A DNA stretch of 64,000 nt, taken from the NCBI GenBank assembly GCA_012861695.1, contig JAAOOA010000448.1, positions 33,501 through 97,500 on the forward strand, given 5' to 3'. The DNA is from Trematomus loennbergii (Eukaryota; Chordata; Actinopteri; Perciformes; Nototheniidae). Shown piece by piece: positions 1 through 11,046 of the stretch. The notes under the pieces are model-generated. The model was not told where the DNA came from. It did no database searches and saw only the letters and a list, made by a program, of their open reading frames with translations. Position 1 is the stretch's first letter, and every line of letters starts with the position of its first letter. The position numbers and the translations under genes are program-made.

Positions 1-1324
1 TCATTCCTCAACCATATCGTCCAGTAACCATTCTGAGGAGACACTGAGATCTGTCCCTTCCTGTTGATCGACTCTCTGGCCACTCCTAAATCCCACCAGT
101 CTTTCCTTTAACCTGAACCTCGTAATAAAATCTTCCTGAAGAGAAACTCTGCTTTGCTAAGACACAAGGACACTGGTCAAATCTCTCTGGATTGTCTGGG
201 AGATTCTTCTTCACATCACCATGTTTAACTTGTTTTCCATCATCAGACAGGATGAGTTTGGGATGTGCTGTATCAGGTTCAAGAGTCACCTCCACCTCAT
301 ACTGCTGGACCCTCTTCAGCTCCACCTCAGAGAGCAGCTTCTTCATCTGTTTACTGAGCGTCTCCTCCAGCTGAGTCACAGCTCTCCTCACAGTCCCCTC
401 ATATGAAGGTGGACGGACCCTGACTTCTGTCCAGTTCTTGGTGGGTGGAGCAGCGTTCAGGGACGTGAAGCTTTGGAGGAGGTGGAGCTGGTCTTCAGAG
501 CGTGAGAGCTGCTCCACCTCAGAGCTTCTCTTCTTCAGCTCAGAGATTTCCTGTTCCAGCTCTTTGATGAAGCCTTCAGCCTGTTCCTCTGTCTCTCTCT
601 GCTTCTCTTTGATCGTGTCGATGAGCTCGGCCTGGCTTCTCTCAACAGACTCCTTCAGAGCGGTGAAGACCTGAACACCATCTGCTATCCCTCTGTCTGC
701 TCCTTCCTTACTGAGCTCCACTGAGCGATTCATCTCCTGAATCTTCAGTCTTCTCTTCTGGATCATCTGCTGAATTTCAGCCTTTTTCTTCCCCAGCTCA
801 CAGGACAGCTCCAGCTGTTTATCGTGCTTCATACATATCCTGTCTTCCAGGTTCTCCTCAGGGTCAATCAGCTGATGTCTTTTGAAGTCTGCATTTTTCA
901 GATGAGGCTCCAGGTAAGTCTCACAGTAGGAGGCCAGACACACCAGACACACCAGACACACCAGACACACCAGGCAGGACTTCAGGGCCTTCAGTCTGGT
1001 TCCAGTGCAGACGTCACAGGGAACTTCTCCTGGTTTGACAACTTGTTGCTCTGAGCTGCTGCTGCTGGCTTTCTGTTGAGCTGACTGTCTGAACTGAGCA
1101 GCCATCTCAGAGATGAAAGTGTTGACCCGCAGCTCAGGCTTTATGTTGAAAACCTCTTTACAGTTGGGACACTGACACAGGACATCAACATCCCAGTGTT
1201 GAGAGATGCAGGCTTTACAGAAGTTGTGTCCACATGGTATGGTGACCGGATCATTTAACACATCCAGACAGATGGAGCACAGAAACTGATCTTCAGTCAG
1301 CAGACATGAAGCAGACATGTCTCT
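1..1324 (-). CDS. TRIM-family E3 ubiquitin ligase, fish type, copy A (3' end beyond window)
   Basis: Probable RING E3 ubiquitin ligase of the fish TRIM/finTRIM expansion, a cytosolic class often linked to antiviral responses. The start is the ATG at 1318, just after a 3' splice site (acceptor AG ends at 1325); an upstream in-frame ATG at 1351 would lie in the intron. Visible in order from that start: C3HC4 RING (CSIC...PCGHNFC...CPNC, about residues 14-55); B-box 1 (CDVC...C...YCE) swollen by a VCL tandem repeat; a B-box 2 reduced to its first half ([12 protein letters not shown]); a long coiled coil (about 170-310); then the PRY-SPRY start ([19 protein letters not shown]). The frame breaks near 100 (about one base short); SPRY reading continues in another frame to base 1. 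Copy B shows what is missing: roughly 30 residues of B-box 2. Inference: expressed but altered TRIM, or a decaying copy. The exact subfamily cannot be assigned here. Confidence 0.85.
937..972. repeat. 9-bp coding tandem repeat in TRIM copy A B-box 1
   Basis: Four units of a 9-bp motif (acaccagac) encode repeated Val-Cys-Leu on the minus strand. Copy B has a single unit at the same place (SCLVCLESYCE). The expansion adds cysteines in the middle of a zinc-binding B-box. Confidence 0.85.
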
Positions 1325-1976
1325 CTGGGGACAAGAGTTTGAAAAAAACACAACTGTAATTACATATTCTCTATTTGCCAGTTCATAGAGTCTTAATATG
1401 AACCCGAAAATGTAAACTACCCCAACGTGTTATGTTAGAAATGACATACATAGACCAATGACAACCAAAAAACATTTAGATTCTATGTCTATACACAGGA
1501 AATATTGGTGAGTATTTTTTCCAGAGTAATTACTATTTTGCTCTGAAATAGTGATATTTAATCATTTTGGAGTGTATTTATTACTCATAGCTTCTAGAGT
1601 GCGATCAAAAATGCAGAGTCAATTCTATTGGAGTTAAACCATGACCACGCTGTAACGGAGGTGATCTCTGGGGCCATAGATCTCGGTCTCCGTTACGGAT
1701 TATATAGCTTCATTATTGGCGAAGTATATTCATTTGTTCCACGCTAAAACATTGCACAGGAAGCATGTGATTATATGTAATTTATGCATATATTTGTCAC
1801 AATCTGTCTATGTTTTAGTTTGTCTGTCTCTGTTTCCTGTTTTAGTTTGAAAAGTGTTCCCCCTCCCGTCTTGTCTGTTGCTGGTGATTGCGTTCACCTG
1901 GTGCCCTGTGTTTCTCCTCCCTCCTCACCTGTGTCTTGTTGGTTTGATTAGTCCTGTGTGTATTTAGGTTCTGTTT

Positions 1977-1978
<2 letters not shown>

Positions 1979-2042
<64 letters not shown>

Positions 2043-2245
2043 TGTGGTGTGTGTGAGTGTGTGAGTGTGAGTGAGTGAGTGAGTGAGTGAGTGAGTGAGT
2101 GAGTGAGTGAGTGAGTGAGTGAGTGAGTGAGAGTGAGTGAGTGAGTGAGTGAGTGAGTGAGTGAGTGAGTGAGTGACGTGAGTGAGTGAGTGAGTGAGGT
2201 GAGGAGTGAGAGAGAGAGTGAGGAGTGAGGAGTGAGAGAGAGGTC
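1979..2245. repeat. Compound microsatellite (GT)n then (GAGT)n
   Basis: About 80 bp of GT repeats (1979-2058) run into about 140 bp of GAGT repeats (2063-2200) and a GA-rich tail. It lies in the intron between the TRIM copy A coding exon and its 5' UTR exon, in a stretch (about 1370-2810) absent from copy B. Confidence 0.95.
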
Positions 2246-2489
2246 CTGGTGGCTGGTGGCTGGTGACTGTGTTCACGTGAGACAGTCATTGAGGCTGTGT
2301 ATCCTGTACCACAAAGAGGAATAAATGCCCACACCGGGTTGTATTTGAACTCTCTGCCTCTGCCTCCTTGCTTGGTCGGGCAGCTCAATGGTCAGCTTCA
2401 CACACGCCCACTCATGTTCCTTAAGCACTTTGGTTTATTGACCTTTTTTATTGTAAAGATCATTATGGTTCATTTATTCTATTCTGAGT

Positions 2490-2584
2490 CAAATTACCTT
2501 CTATTGGGAGTAAAATTACCTTCTAGTTGGAGTGAAATTACGTTCGATTGGGAGTAAAATTACCTTCTATTATGAGTAAAATGG
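2490..2584. repeat. Short imperfect 22-23-bp minisatellite
   Basis: Roughly four diverged units of a motif like taccttctattgggagtaaa. The sequence up to about 2800 continues with scattered 'agagtaaaat' words, which looks like a degenerate transposon ending in a ttactgtgtaa-type terminus. No gene is seen in 1370-2810. Confidence 0.6.
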
Positions 2585-3456
2585 CAGTAGAGTTGTTTTT
2601 AATATACACTACATAGAGTAAATAACCATTAAGCAGAGTCAAATCTAAGCACATAATAGAGTAAAATGAACTCTAAAAATACAACTCTGAACAAAGAGTA
2701 CATTTTACTCTATATAGATTGGGACCAAATGTTATATTTTTAGAGTAAAATTTTCTTCAATTTGAGTCAATTTTACTCAGAGAAATTTACTGTGTAAGAA
2801 TTAAAATTCAAGTTCAAATGAAATCTGGAAAGTCATAGCAGCATTCAGTTTAAACTCTAAGAAACACAATGTGTAAGCTCTAATACTGTTGGGGGATTTT
2901 GCCATTGTTGAACAGAGGAGTGAAACCTCCTGCTGAGCATCACTGAAGTTAATACTAGTTGTTAAAAAACAGTAAACGTTATCAGCTTCAAAAGGCAGAC
3001 AGCAGTTACTACAGAAACAGGTTCAAAGCTCAAGGCTACTAACCACAGTGTGTACAAATGATATGAGATGAGATATCTAATTGTCATGCCTTTTTATAAG
3101 CAACACTTGTAACATAACACCAGATCCCTTGCTTTGGACAGTCCAGAACAAATCTAATATTTAGATTCTACTTTATTAATAGAGTCAATTTAAAGATGTT
3201 TTCAAATACAGGAAATATGAAAATTAGCATAAGCTAATGCTAGCTTTGACTGTATGCTCTCTAACCTAACTTAACCAGAGTTTACATTGTAGTTGTATTG
3301 TTGGCTGTTGCTAATGTAAATGTTGAGGTTTATATCTTAACTGACACATTTATATAATATTCTTTATATGGTGAAATGGATGTAATACAGTCAGATTCTG
3401 ATTTGAATCCAACTTTGACTAAATATTTAGTAGTGATGTGTCTGTAGTGTACTCAC

Positions 3457-3600
3457 CAGTGTTTGCAGAGTCCTGCTGTGTTGTTGATAAGAAGCTGCTG
3501 GATTCAGTTGAGTGTTTCTTCAGAGAAACAGAGACTTGTCTCGGCTGCTGCTCTGCTGTCGCTCAGACAAACTTCAGCTTTGATTTCCGGAAATGTAAAC
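3457..3600 (-). other. 5' UTR exon of TRIM copy A
   Basis: On the minus strand this block ends in a consensus splice donor (CACTG|GTGAGT, junction at 3457/3456), facing the acceptor at 1325 of the coding exon. The same block with the same donor lies upstream of TRIM copy B (16573-16720). Conservation of the donor in both paralogs supports a real noncoding first exon. The upstream boundary is not visible, so 3600 is approximate. Confidence 0.6.
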
Positions 3601-3869
3601 TCTTCTCTTACAGTGTGGTTCACCTCTCAGTGGCAGTTTGCAAAGAGGAAGTGGAGGAAGAACTGTTGAGGCTTGTTATTTAACTTTGTGACGATGCATT
3701 TTACAGCTGATCCAAGAGGCTTTTCAAATAGTGTATTGAGCATAAGTAGGAATATTTTCTCAATACATAAAGGACATCTCTTTACACATCTGGAGATTTA
3801 TAGCTATATTTCACAACGCTGTGTTATGGTCCCTGTTTAAGAGCAGCTGGTGAGACACTTCCTGTTTGA

Positions 3870-4300
3870 AAATGGGTCTGTACTGAAGTGCCATTTTTTG
3901 CTACTTTGTACTTTACTCCACTACATGTATTTAATCCCTTTAGTTACTTTACAGATCTGGATGAACGATGTGAAATATAATCAAGTGTTAAATCAGACTT
4001 TAGTTCCACCTGGAGTAAATTCACAAGCTACCCTGTAGTATAAAAAGTCATCATACTGTATATATTATTCTGAAATAGACCAATCTGCACAATGACTACT
4101 TTTACCTTTGCTACTTTACCTACATTTTTATGATAATACTTTTCTACTTTTACTTGAGTAACATTTTGAATGCAAGACTTTTACTGTAACAGAGTATTCC
4201 TACACTCTGGTACTTCTACTTTTACTCAAGTACAAGATCTGAGTTCTTCTACTTTTACTCAAGTACAAGATCTGAGTATTTCTCCCACCTCTGAGGAAAA
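3870..4300. repeat. Dispersed teleost repeat (tactttactccactaca family)
   Basis: Contains the words tactttactccactacat and acttttactcaagtacaaga, the latter twice around 4215-4270. Part of it recurs at 28310-28470 (the paralogous block), and the terminal word recurs at 11055-11080. Probably a transposon-derived repeat; class not assigned. It is followed at 4320-4352 by three tandem copies of ctttgacctc. Confidence 0.5.
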
Positions 4301-4387
4301 GTCTAAGAACCTGAATGTGACCTTTGACCTCCTTTGACCTCCTTTGACCTCCATTGAACCACAGCTGCTTTGTTTCTTTCTCCTCAG

Positions 4388-4446
4388 CTTCTCGTGAGCG
4401 CATTATCGAGCACGGCCTGACTTCCTTCCACGATGTTTCCTGCATC
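4388..4446 (+). pseudogene. Astacin metalloprotease, exon fragment (start of the mature domain)
   Basis: After a good acceptor (tttctcctcag, ending 4387) the frame reads SRERIIEHGLTSFHDVSCI, which matches the conserved start of the astacin catalytic domain (helix followed by SFH..sCIRF). The first two bases complete a codon from an upstream exon, so the intron is phase 1. The reading ends where a MITE fragment begins, so the roughly 30-35 residues that normally link this motif to the zinc site are missing. Signal-peptide and propeptide exons are not seen in 3700-4388. It belongs with the pieces at 4764, 29603, 30460 and 32661. Confidence 0.7.
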
Positions 4447-4456
4447 CTGCATGCAG

Positions 4457-4763
4457 GTTAGCTCTGAGTGTTAGCGATGCTTGCTAATGTAAACAAAGAC
4501 CATATTACGTCCAAAACTGTCACGCATTGTTTCTGATAGCAACGTTTCTGATAGGGCCGTGGGTGTAAAGCCCGCCCACATTTCCGATATTACGTCATAT
4601 CGGACGCAAATCTGGATCAGCTCCGTTGTTCCCCGTTTTTAGAGATTTGGGTACGGAGGAAAAGAGAGAGGGTTTTATTTTCTGACACTTTGTGAGTTCC
4701 CTGACACACCGGGGACACATCTTTATGTACAAAGGGCATGAAAAAGTGCAATTTGCATGATAG
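4457..4763 (+). mobile_element. MITE fragment (family with AGGGGACCTATCATGC ends), truncated
   Basis: The sequence from gttagctctgagtgttagcg to gcatgatag matches the right half of the complete MITE at 58709-59416 almost base for base, including gggccgtgggtgtaaagcc and gatttgggtacggaggaaaa. Its terminal bases are missing: gcatgatagg runs straight into astacin coding sequence. Confidence 0.8.
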
Positions 4764-4934
4764 GAGACCTGTGGGGCGTCGGGGCTACTCCCAGACGGTG
4801 TCTCTGGACCGGCAGGGCTGCCTGTATCACAGCACGGTTCAACAGAGCTGCTGCACGCGCTCGGGTTCAACCACGAGCAGTGCCCTCCGACAGAGACCAG
4901 CACATCCGCATCCTGTGGGAGAACATCCAGTCCG
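4764..4934 (+). pseudogene. Astacin metalloprotease, catalytic (zinc-binding) exon, frameshifted
   Basis: Zinc-endopeptidase core of an astacin of the fish hatching-enzyme/nephrosin/six-cysteine type. Read across frames it gives GRRGYSQTVSLDRQGCLYHS, then the signature H-E-L-L-H-A-L-G-F-N-H-E, then RDQHIRILWENIQS. The two histidine pairs and the catalytic Glu are recognisable. Two single-base deletions break the frame: one in the codon of the first zinc His (about 4842) and one just after the HEQ (about 4884). The exon ends CAGTCC-G|GTCTGT, phase 1, which fits exactly the exon starting at 29603. Its 5' part is replaced by the MITE at 4457-4763. Either a pseudogene or an intact exon with assembly errors next to a true insertion; the missing N-terminal part favours a pseudogene. 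Confidence 0.75.
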
Positions 4935-5944
<1,010 letters not shown>

Positions 5945-5979
5945 GTTTGTGGTGTTAGCATCATTGAATGTATCTCTTA

Positions 5980-6549
5980 CGGGCCGTCTCCACGGCAGCG
6001 TTAAAAAAAATCTTGGAGGTGGGCGTATCTGAAGCTTGAGGATTTTTTGCGAGCAACCAATCACATGAATCTCCCGCCCGCGACATACGAAGCAAAAAAG
6101 CCCGAAGTAAACTGGATATAAAACTCCCCAAAACAGGCGAAAACCTACCACTGTCTCTGCCACCTCCCTCCATGCCTGGCTCCTCCGGTTTATATCCCGG
6201 TAGGTCTGGTCATAAAGCACCGGGTGATTGATTCGCTACCGCTAATTTCTCCTCCATGTTTTGGAATATGAGGAAATGACCTGCGGTATTTCTCTCCCAG
6301 CATACACGCCGTTTGATTGGCTAGAGCTTGAACTGTCAGATTTGCGTACACGGGATTTGATTGGCTGACGCTTCCTCCTCAGCTTCAAAAGTTGAACATT
6401 GTTCAATTTGGATCTTGAAAATCCTGAGAATCTCCGCTCGCCTGCCCACAATGCATTTCGGCGAAAGCGAAAAAAAAGTGACGTCACCCCATTCAAAGTG
6501 AATGGGCAGAAGCGTTTCAAGATTTTTTAACGGCCGTGGAGACGGCCCG
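5980..6549. mobile_element. MITE with TTA target duplication (PIF/Harbinger-like)
   Basis: A 570-bp element whose ends are inverted repeats: left CGGGCCGTCTCCACGGC, right GCCGTGGAGACGGCCCG, followed inward by poly-A/T and 'tcttg'. It is flanked by TTA on both sides (5977-5979, 6550-6552), the 3-bp duplication typical of PIF/Harbinger elements. It has no transposase frame. Confidence 0.8.
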
Positions 6550-6552
6550 TTA

Positions 6553-7589
6553 GTCTTGTTGACTAGACTCAAGGAGGACATTTCCGCTCTAATCGAGGAA
6601 ATAAAAGGTATTTTCTTTATTAAAACCTCAATAATGTGAAGATGATTTTCCACATCTTCTTCCGATACTCCAAAAAAAAGAAGAAGGTGTTTGAACGTTT
6701 AATGTTGATATTGATTAACAGCTTCATTCTGCAGATCGTTGCTCGGCTTTTAATGAATGAACAACGATGGCTTTGTACAGAAAGGACTCTGATAGAATGA
6801 ATGACAGGGTAATAACACAGTATACTTTATTTTAATGACAAATTAATACATAAAAACATATTCAAGATCAAATAAAGTACCTCAGAATGTAACTACAGTA
6901 AAAATCTTGACTGCATGTAAGTGTGGATGTTTGTCCACTAGGCGGCGACACATCCTCACAGTTCACATGGAGAGACCTGCTAACACACCTTTACAGAACT
7001 GCTTTAATGACACAGGTATTTAAGCATCACCACTAAAACTATTGTGTTTTCTTCAGAATGGAAATGGAAAATCAGCATTTACTTTAATGAGAAGTTTCAA
7101 ATGTACCTCAATCCAGAAATGCCATGAAAAACAAGTGAAATAACACATTTATGTTCACATACTATTTAAAACACAGCTTGCTCAATCATCCTCAGTGTCA
7201 TCTACACAGTGATCCTTCTTTAAAGATCGTTATGCAGTGTAAATAAACACAACTGAAGCACAAACAAAAGAACATTTTCTATTTTGAAGGAAGACAATAC
7301 AGCAGGGAGGACACAAAAGAAAAGACTACAATTCCCACGGCACCTCCTTTAAGTGACAGTGATGGGCAGCAACCTGTCAGAAAGACGCCGTCGAGGAACA
7401 GTTTTTAACCGTTCAATTAGCCTTTAAGTTATTAAGTTATATTTCAAGAAAGAAAGAACACCTAAGTTGTTTGTTATTTTATTTGAGTTTGCCTATTGTT
7501 TTGACTATTGTAAAGGCCTCTTTTCTTTGTTGCATGTGTACAAGTTAGTTATTTATTTGAGTAAACCCATCGCATCATATCCTCTAAAG
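6553..7589. other. No gene seen
   Basis: AT-rich unique-looking sequence with no splice-flanked or long coding frame. Confidence 0.5.
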
Positions 7590-7919
7590 CACATGTGTCA
7601 AACTCAAGGCCCGGGGGCCAAATCAGGCCCTTGGTGGATTTAATTTCGGCTGTTTATTTTAGCTGTTGTTGGCCTGTGGAAAAAGTAATCATAAGAAATG
7701 ACTCTGGAAAAGCTGCAGATAGAGCCATAAGAAATGAATGCAACTGATTATTTAATGTTTAATGTTGTTTTATAGGCAATCATTTAAGCTTGTTGGTTCC
7801 AGGTTTAATATGTGCAATAAGTTCATTTCAATAAGTTTGCGATAAACATTGAACCAGTCCCTCGACTAGTACCCATTTTTTAATTTTGGCCCACTGTGTA
7901 TTTGAGTTTGACACCCCTG
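7590..7919. mobile_element. hAT-like MITE, copy 1 (CA..TGTCAAACTCAA ends)
   Basis: Left end cacatgtgtcaaactcaagg, right end ttgagtttgacacccctg: inverted terminal repeats around tgtcaaactcaa. Same family as 45629-46214 and 52271-52730. The flanking 8-mers (ctctaaag / atataaac) agree only partly. Confidence 0.75.
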
Positions 7920-9668
7920 ATATAAACCATCGGAGGCCAAGCAATCTTCAACTGTAAGTAACACAAAGATAAAGGAAAGAAAACAAGTTAAAAATGTCTG
8001 TAGCCCTAGAGCCCCCTGTACAGGGGGCTGTGGGGGTTTTTTCACGAAACTGTGTCTCAGGGCTTAATATTAAAAACCTATTAATGTGTCATACCCATTT
8101 AACGGAAGAAACTGAGCTAACTGACAATACGAACCATTTTACCGAAACAAACAAACAAGTCTCACAAGAAGCGTCTAAATGAGCCCTGAGCGAAAAAATG
8201 CTAACACACTTAGCACAGAACTCAAGGTAAAAATACCCTTATTACTTATCGTAACTGCACAAACAAGATATCAGATTAAAGCTGAGATTCCACAGATTCT
8301 ATAAGTATAAGTATCATCACTGAGCGATCAGAACTCGTGACAGGGGAAGCAAACACAGACGTCACAACACGTAGCATTACGGAACATTCACGGGAGATCG
8401 TCTCAAATTAGCTGTTATTCTGATCAATAGTCGTGTTCAATGGCATTAAAATGATAAAAACGCCGCTGAAGGTTAATCCATAGGTTAATCCAATGTGTCT
8501 GTGTCACTTTGAAAGGATTACTGATAATCCATCATTGCATTTTTATGTAAAAAACGTAAAGACTTCATATTATTTTTCTTTTTCTAAATCTCTCTCAAGA
8601 GGTCAAATGTCACTGTTTTGCATCAATCTCGATACAGGGTACTTATTATATGTTGTAGTTTGGATTCCTAAAGCTTTTAGTCTACTAACCCATCATTCAA
8701 GGGTGGTTTTCACTATAAGTAATGGGTTATTTGTAGGCGGAGGTAAGAATTTACCTTTTTTTTAAATGTTCCATCTGAATTTACTCTGACACAGAAACAT
8801 CTATATTCATTCTGACACTTCTACATCCAACTCACAGATGTAACCTTGCTTTGAGAAAAAAGATTATTAATTTAACCCTTTAGAAGTGAAGATATGGTCA
8901 TTTGTTCCGGGAATGTCATTTTCGAGCCTAAGACCTGAAAAACAGGCTCAGGGCTTAACAGGTTAAGGCTAAGTGGTTTGATAGAAAAATAAGGAAGGAA
9001 GCCACGACAATATATTATGAGGAAAACAATTAGCATTAAACAAGGATGCTAAAGACAAGTATTTACAACACTTTTAAATGTCACTATACAAATAACCTTA
9101 AAAGCATGTGTGTGCATGCTGTGTGTGAAATGAACAGAAACAATAGCTCTAATAACTCTAGAAGCAGTGACTCAAGCACATCCCATACAGTAAGTGCCAA
9201 AATACCAGGATGTACTTCTGCATGGGGTCACATTTTCCATTAAGCGTGCTTTCCTTACGGTGGCCTACAGGTGCAAATGCGTTACAATGGACCACAAGAA
9301 GAAACATCTTCACCAACTTGAGGAAACATGTGTAGCGTTTACTAAAAGAGAACAAAACGCTGCAAATAAAGAAACTAAATAAACAACACGGACCCTAAAA
9401 AGTGACGCACACAGTTGGGACCGGAGCACTTAGTGATGTTCAGGATTATAACGTTTGCCAACTGTCTCTGTTGTGGAAACTTACCTAAAATACAAATGTT
9501 TATTGACTTAATTTAACAATGCGATCGCTTGATTCCTTCAGATATTATTGCAGATCTGCTGCAAGTTAGCTAGCTACCTAGCATGTGTTGTAACGGGGGT
9601 AGAGATGTTTGTTTTGGAACATTTGTGTATTTATATATGCATCGGGTCTGAAACCGCGCCCTATTATG
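7920..9668. other. No gene seen; contains a 20-bp palindrome
   Basis: No convincing exon. AGCCCCCTGTACAGGGGGCT at 8010-8029 is a perfect palindrome. The word 'cagggcttaa' recurs (8058, 8950), which suggests transposon debris. Confidence 0.45.
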
Positions 9669-9674
9669 CACATT

Positions 9675-11046
9675 TTCAGGTGTATATCAGTATGTAGTGT
9701 CTCTACTTTAAAGAGTCCTCTCCTGCTGATGTTCAGGTGTATATCAGTATGTAGTGTCTCTACTTTAAAGAGTCCTCTCCTGCTGATGTTCAGGTGTATA
9801 TCAGTATGTAGTGTCTCTACTTTAAAGAGTCCTCTCCTGCTGATGTTCAGGTGTATATCAGTATAGTGTCTCTACTTTAAAGAGTCCTCTCCTGCTGATG
9901 TTCAGGTGTATATCAGTATGTAGTGTCTCTACTTTAAAGAGTCCTCTCCTGCTGATGTTCAGGTGTATATCAGTATGTAGTGTCTCTACTTTAAAGAGTC
10001 CTCTCCTGCTGATGTTCAGGTGATATCAGTATGTAGTGTCTCTACTTTAAGAGTCCTCTCCTGCTGATGTTCAGGTATATATCAGTATGTAGTGTCTCTA
10101 CTTTAAAGAGTCCTCTCCTGCTGATGTTCAGGTATATATCAGTATGTAGTGTCTACTTTAAAGAGTTCTCCTGCTGATGTTCAGGTGTATATCAGTATGT
10201 AGTGTCTCTACTTTAAAGAGTCCTCTCCTGCTGATGTTCAGGTGTATATCAGTATGTAGTGTCTCTACTTTAAAGAGTCCTCTCCTGCTGATGTTCAGGT
10301 GTATATCAGTATGTAGTGTCTCTACTTTAAAGAGTCCTCTCCTGCTGATGTTCAGGTGTATATCAGTATGTAGTCTCTCTACTTTAAAGAGTCCTCTCCT
10401 GCTGATGTTCAGATGTATATCAGTATGTAGTATCTCTACTTTAAAGAGTCCTCCCTGCTGATGTTCAGGTGTATATCAGTATGTAGTGTCTCTACTTTAA
10501 AGAGTCCTCTCCTGCTGATGTTCAGGTGTATATCAGTATGTAGTGTCTCTACTTTAAAGAGTCCTCTCCTGCTGATGTTCAGGTATATATCAGTATGTAG
10601 TGTCTCTACTTTAAAGAGTCCTCTCCTGCTGATGTTCAGGTGTATATCAGTATGTAGTGTCTCTACTTTAAAGAGTCCTCTCCTGCTGATGTTCAGGTGT
10701 ATATCAGTATGTAGTGTCTCTACTTTAAAGAGTCCTCTCCTGCTGATGTTCAGGTGTATATCAGTATGTAGTGTCTCTACTTTAAAGAGTCCTCTCCTGC
10801 TGATGTTCAGGTGTATATCAGTATGTAGTCTCTCTACTTTAAAGAGTCCTCTCCTGCTGATGTTCAGATGTATATCAGTATGTAGTATCTCTACTTTAAA
10901 GAGTCCTCTCCTGCTGATGTTCAGGTGTATATCAGTATGTAGTGTCTCTACTTTAAAGAGTCCTCTCCTGCTGATGTTCAGATGTATATCAGTATGTAGT
11001 ATCTCTACTTTAAAGAGTCCTCTCCTGCTGATGTTCAGGTGTATAT
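9675..11046. repeat. 57-bp minisatellite, about 24 units
   Basis: Units begin atgttcaggtgtatatcagt and end ctctcctgctg; most are 57 bp and differ by one or two bases (for example gtgtct/gtctct, caggtg/cagatg), with a few short units near 9860, 10020 and 10155. Because 57 is divisible by three and the unit lacks stops in one frame of each strand, long overlapping open frames appear on both strands; I do not regard these as genes. It lies inside the large intron of the astacin gene. Confidence 0.97.

Noticed and set aside
438..674. Plus-strand frames repeated at 14426-14662
   Set aside because: Antisense shadows of the TRIM coiled-coil region; conserved only because the TRIM genes are duplicated.
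9675..11046. Possible CRISPR-like array
   Set aside because: Units are contiguous with no spacers and this is vertebrate DNA.
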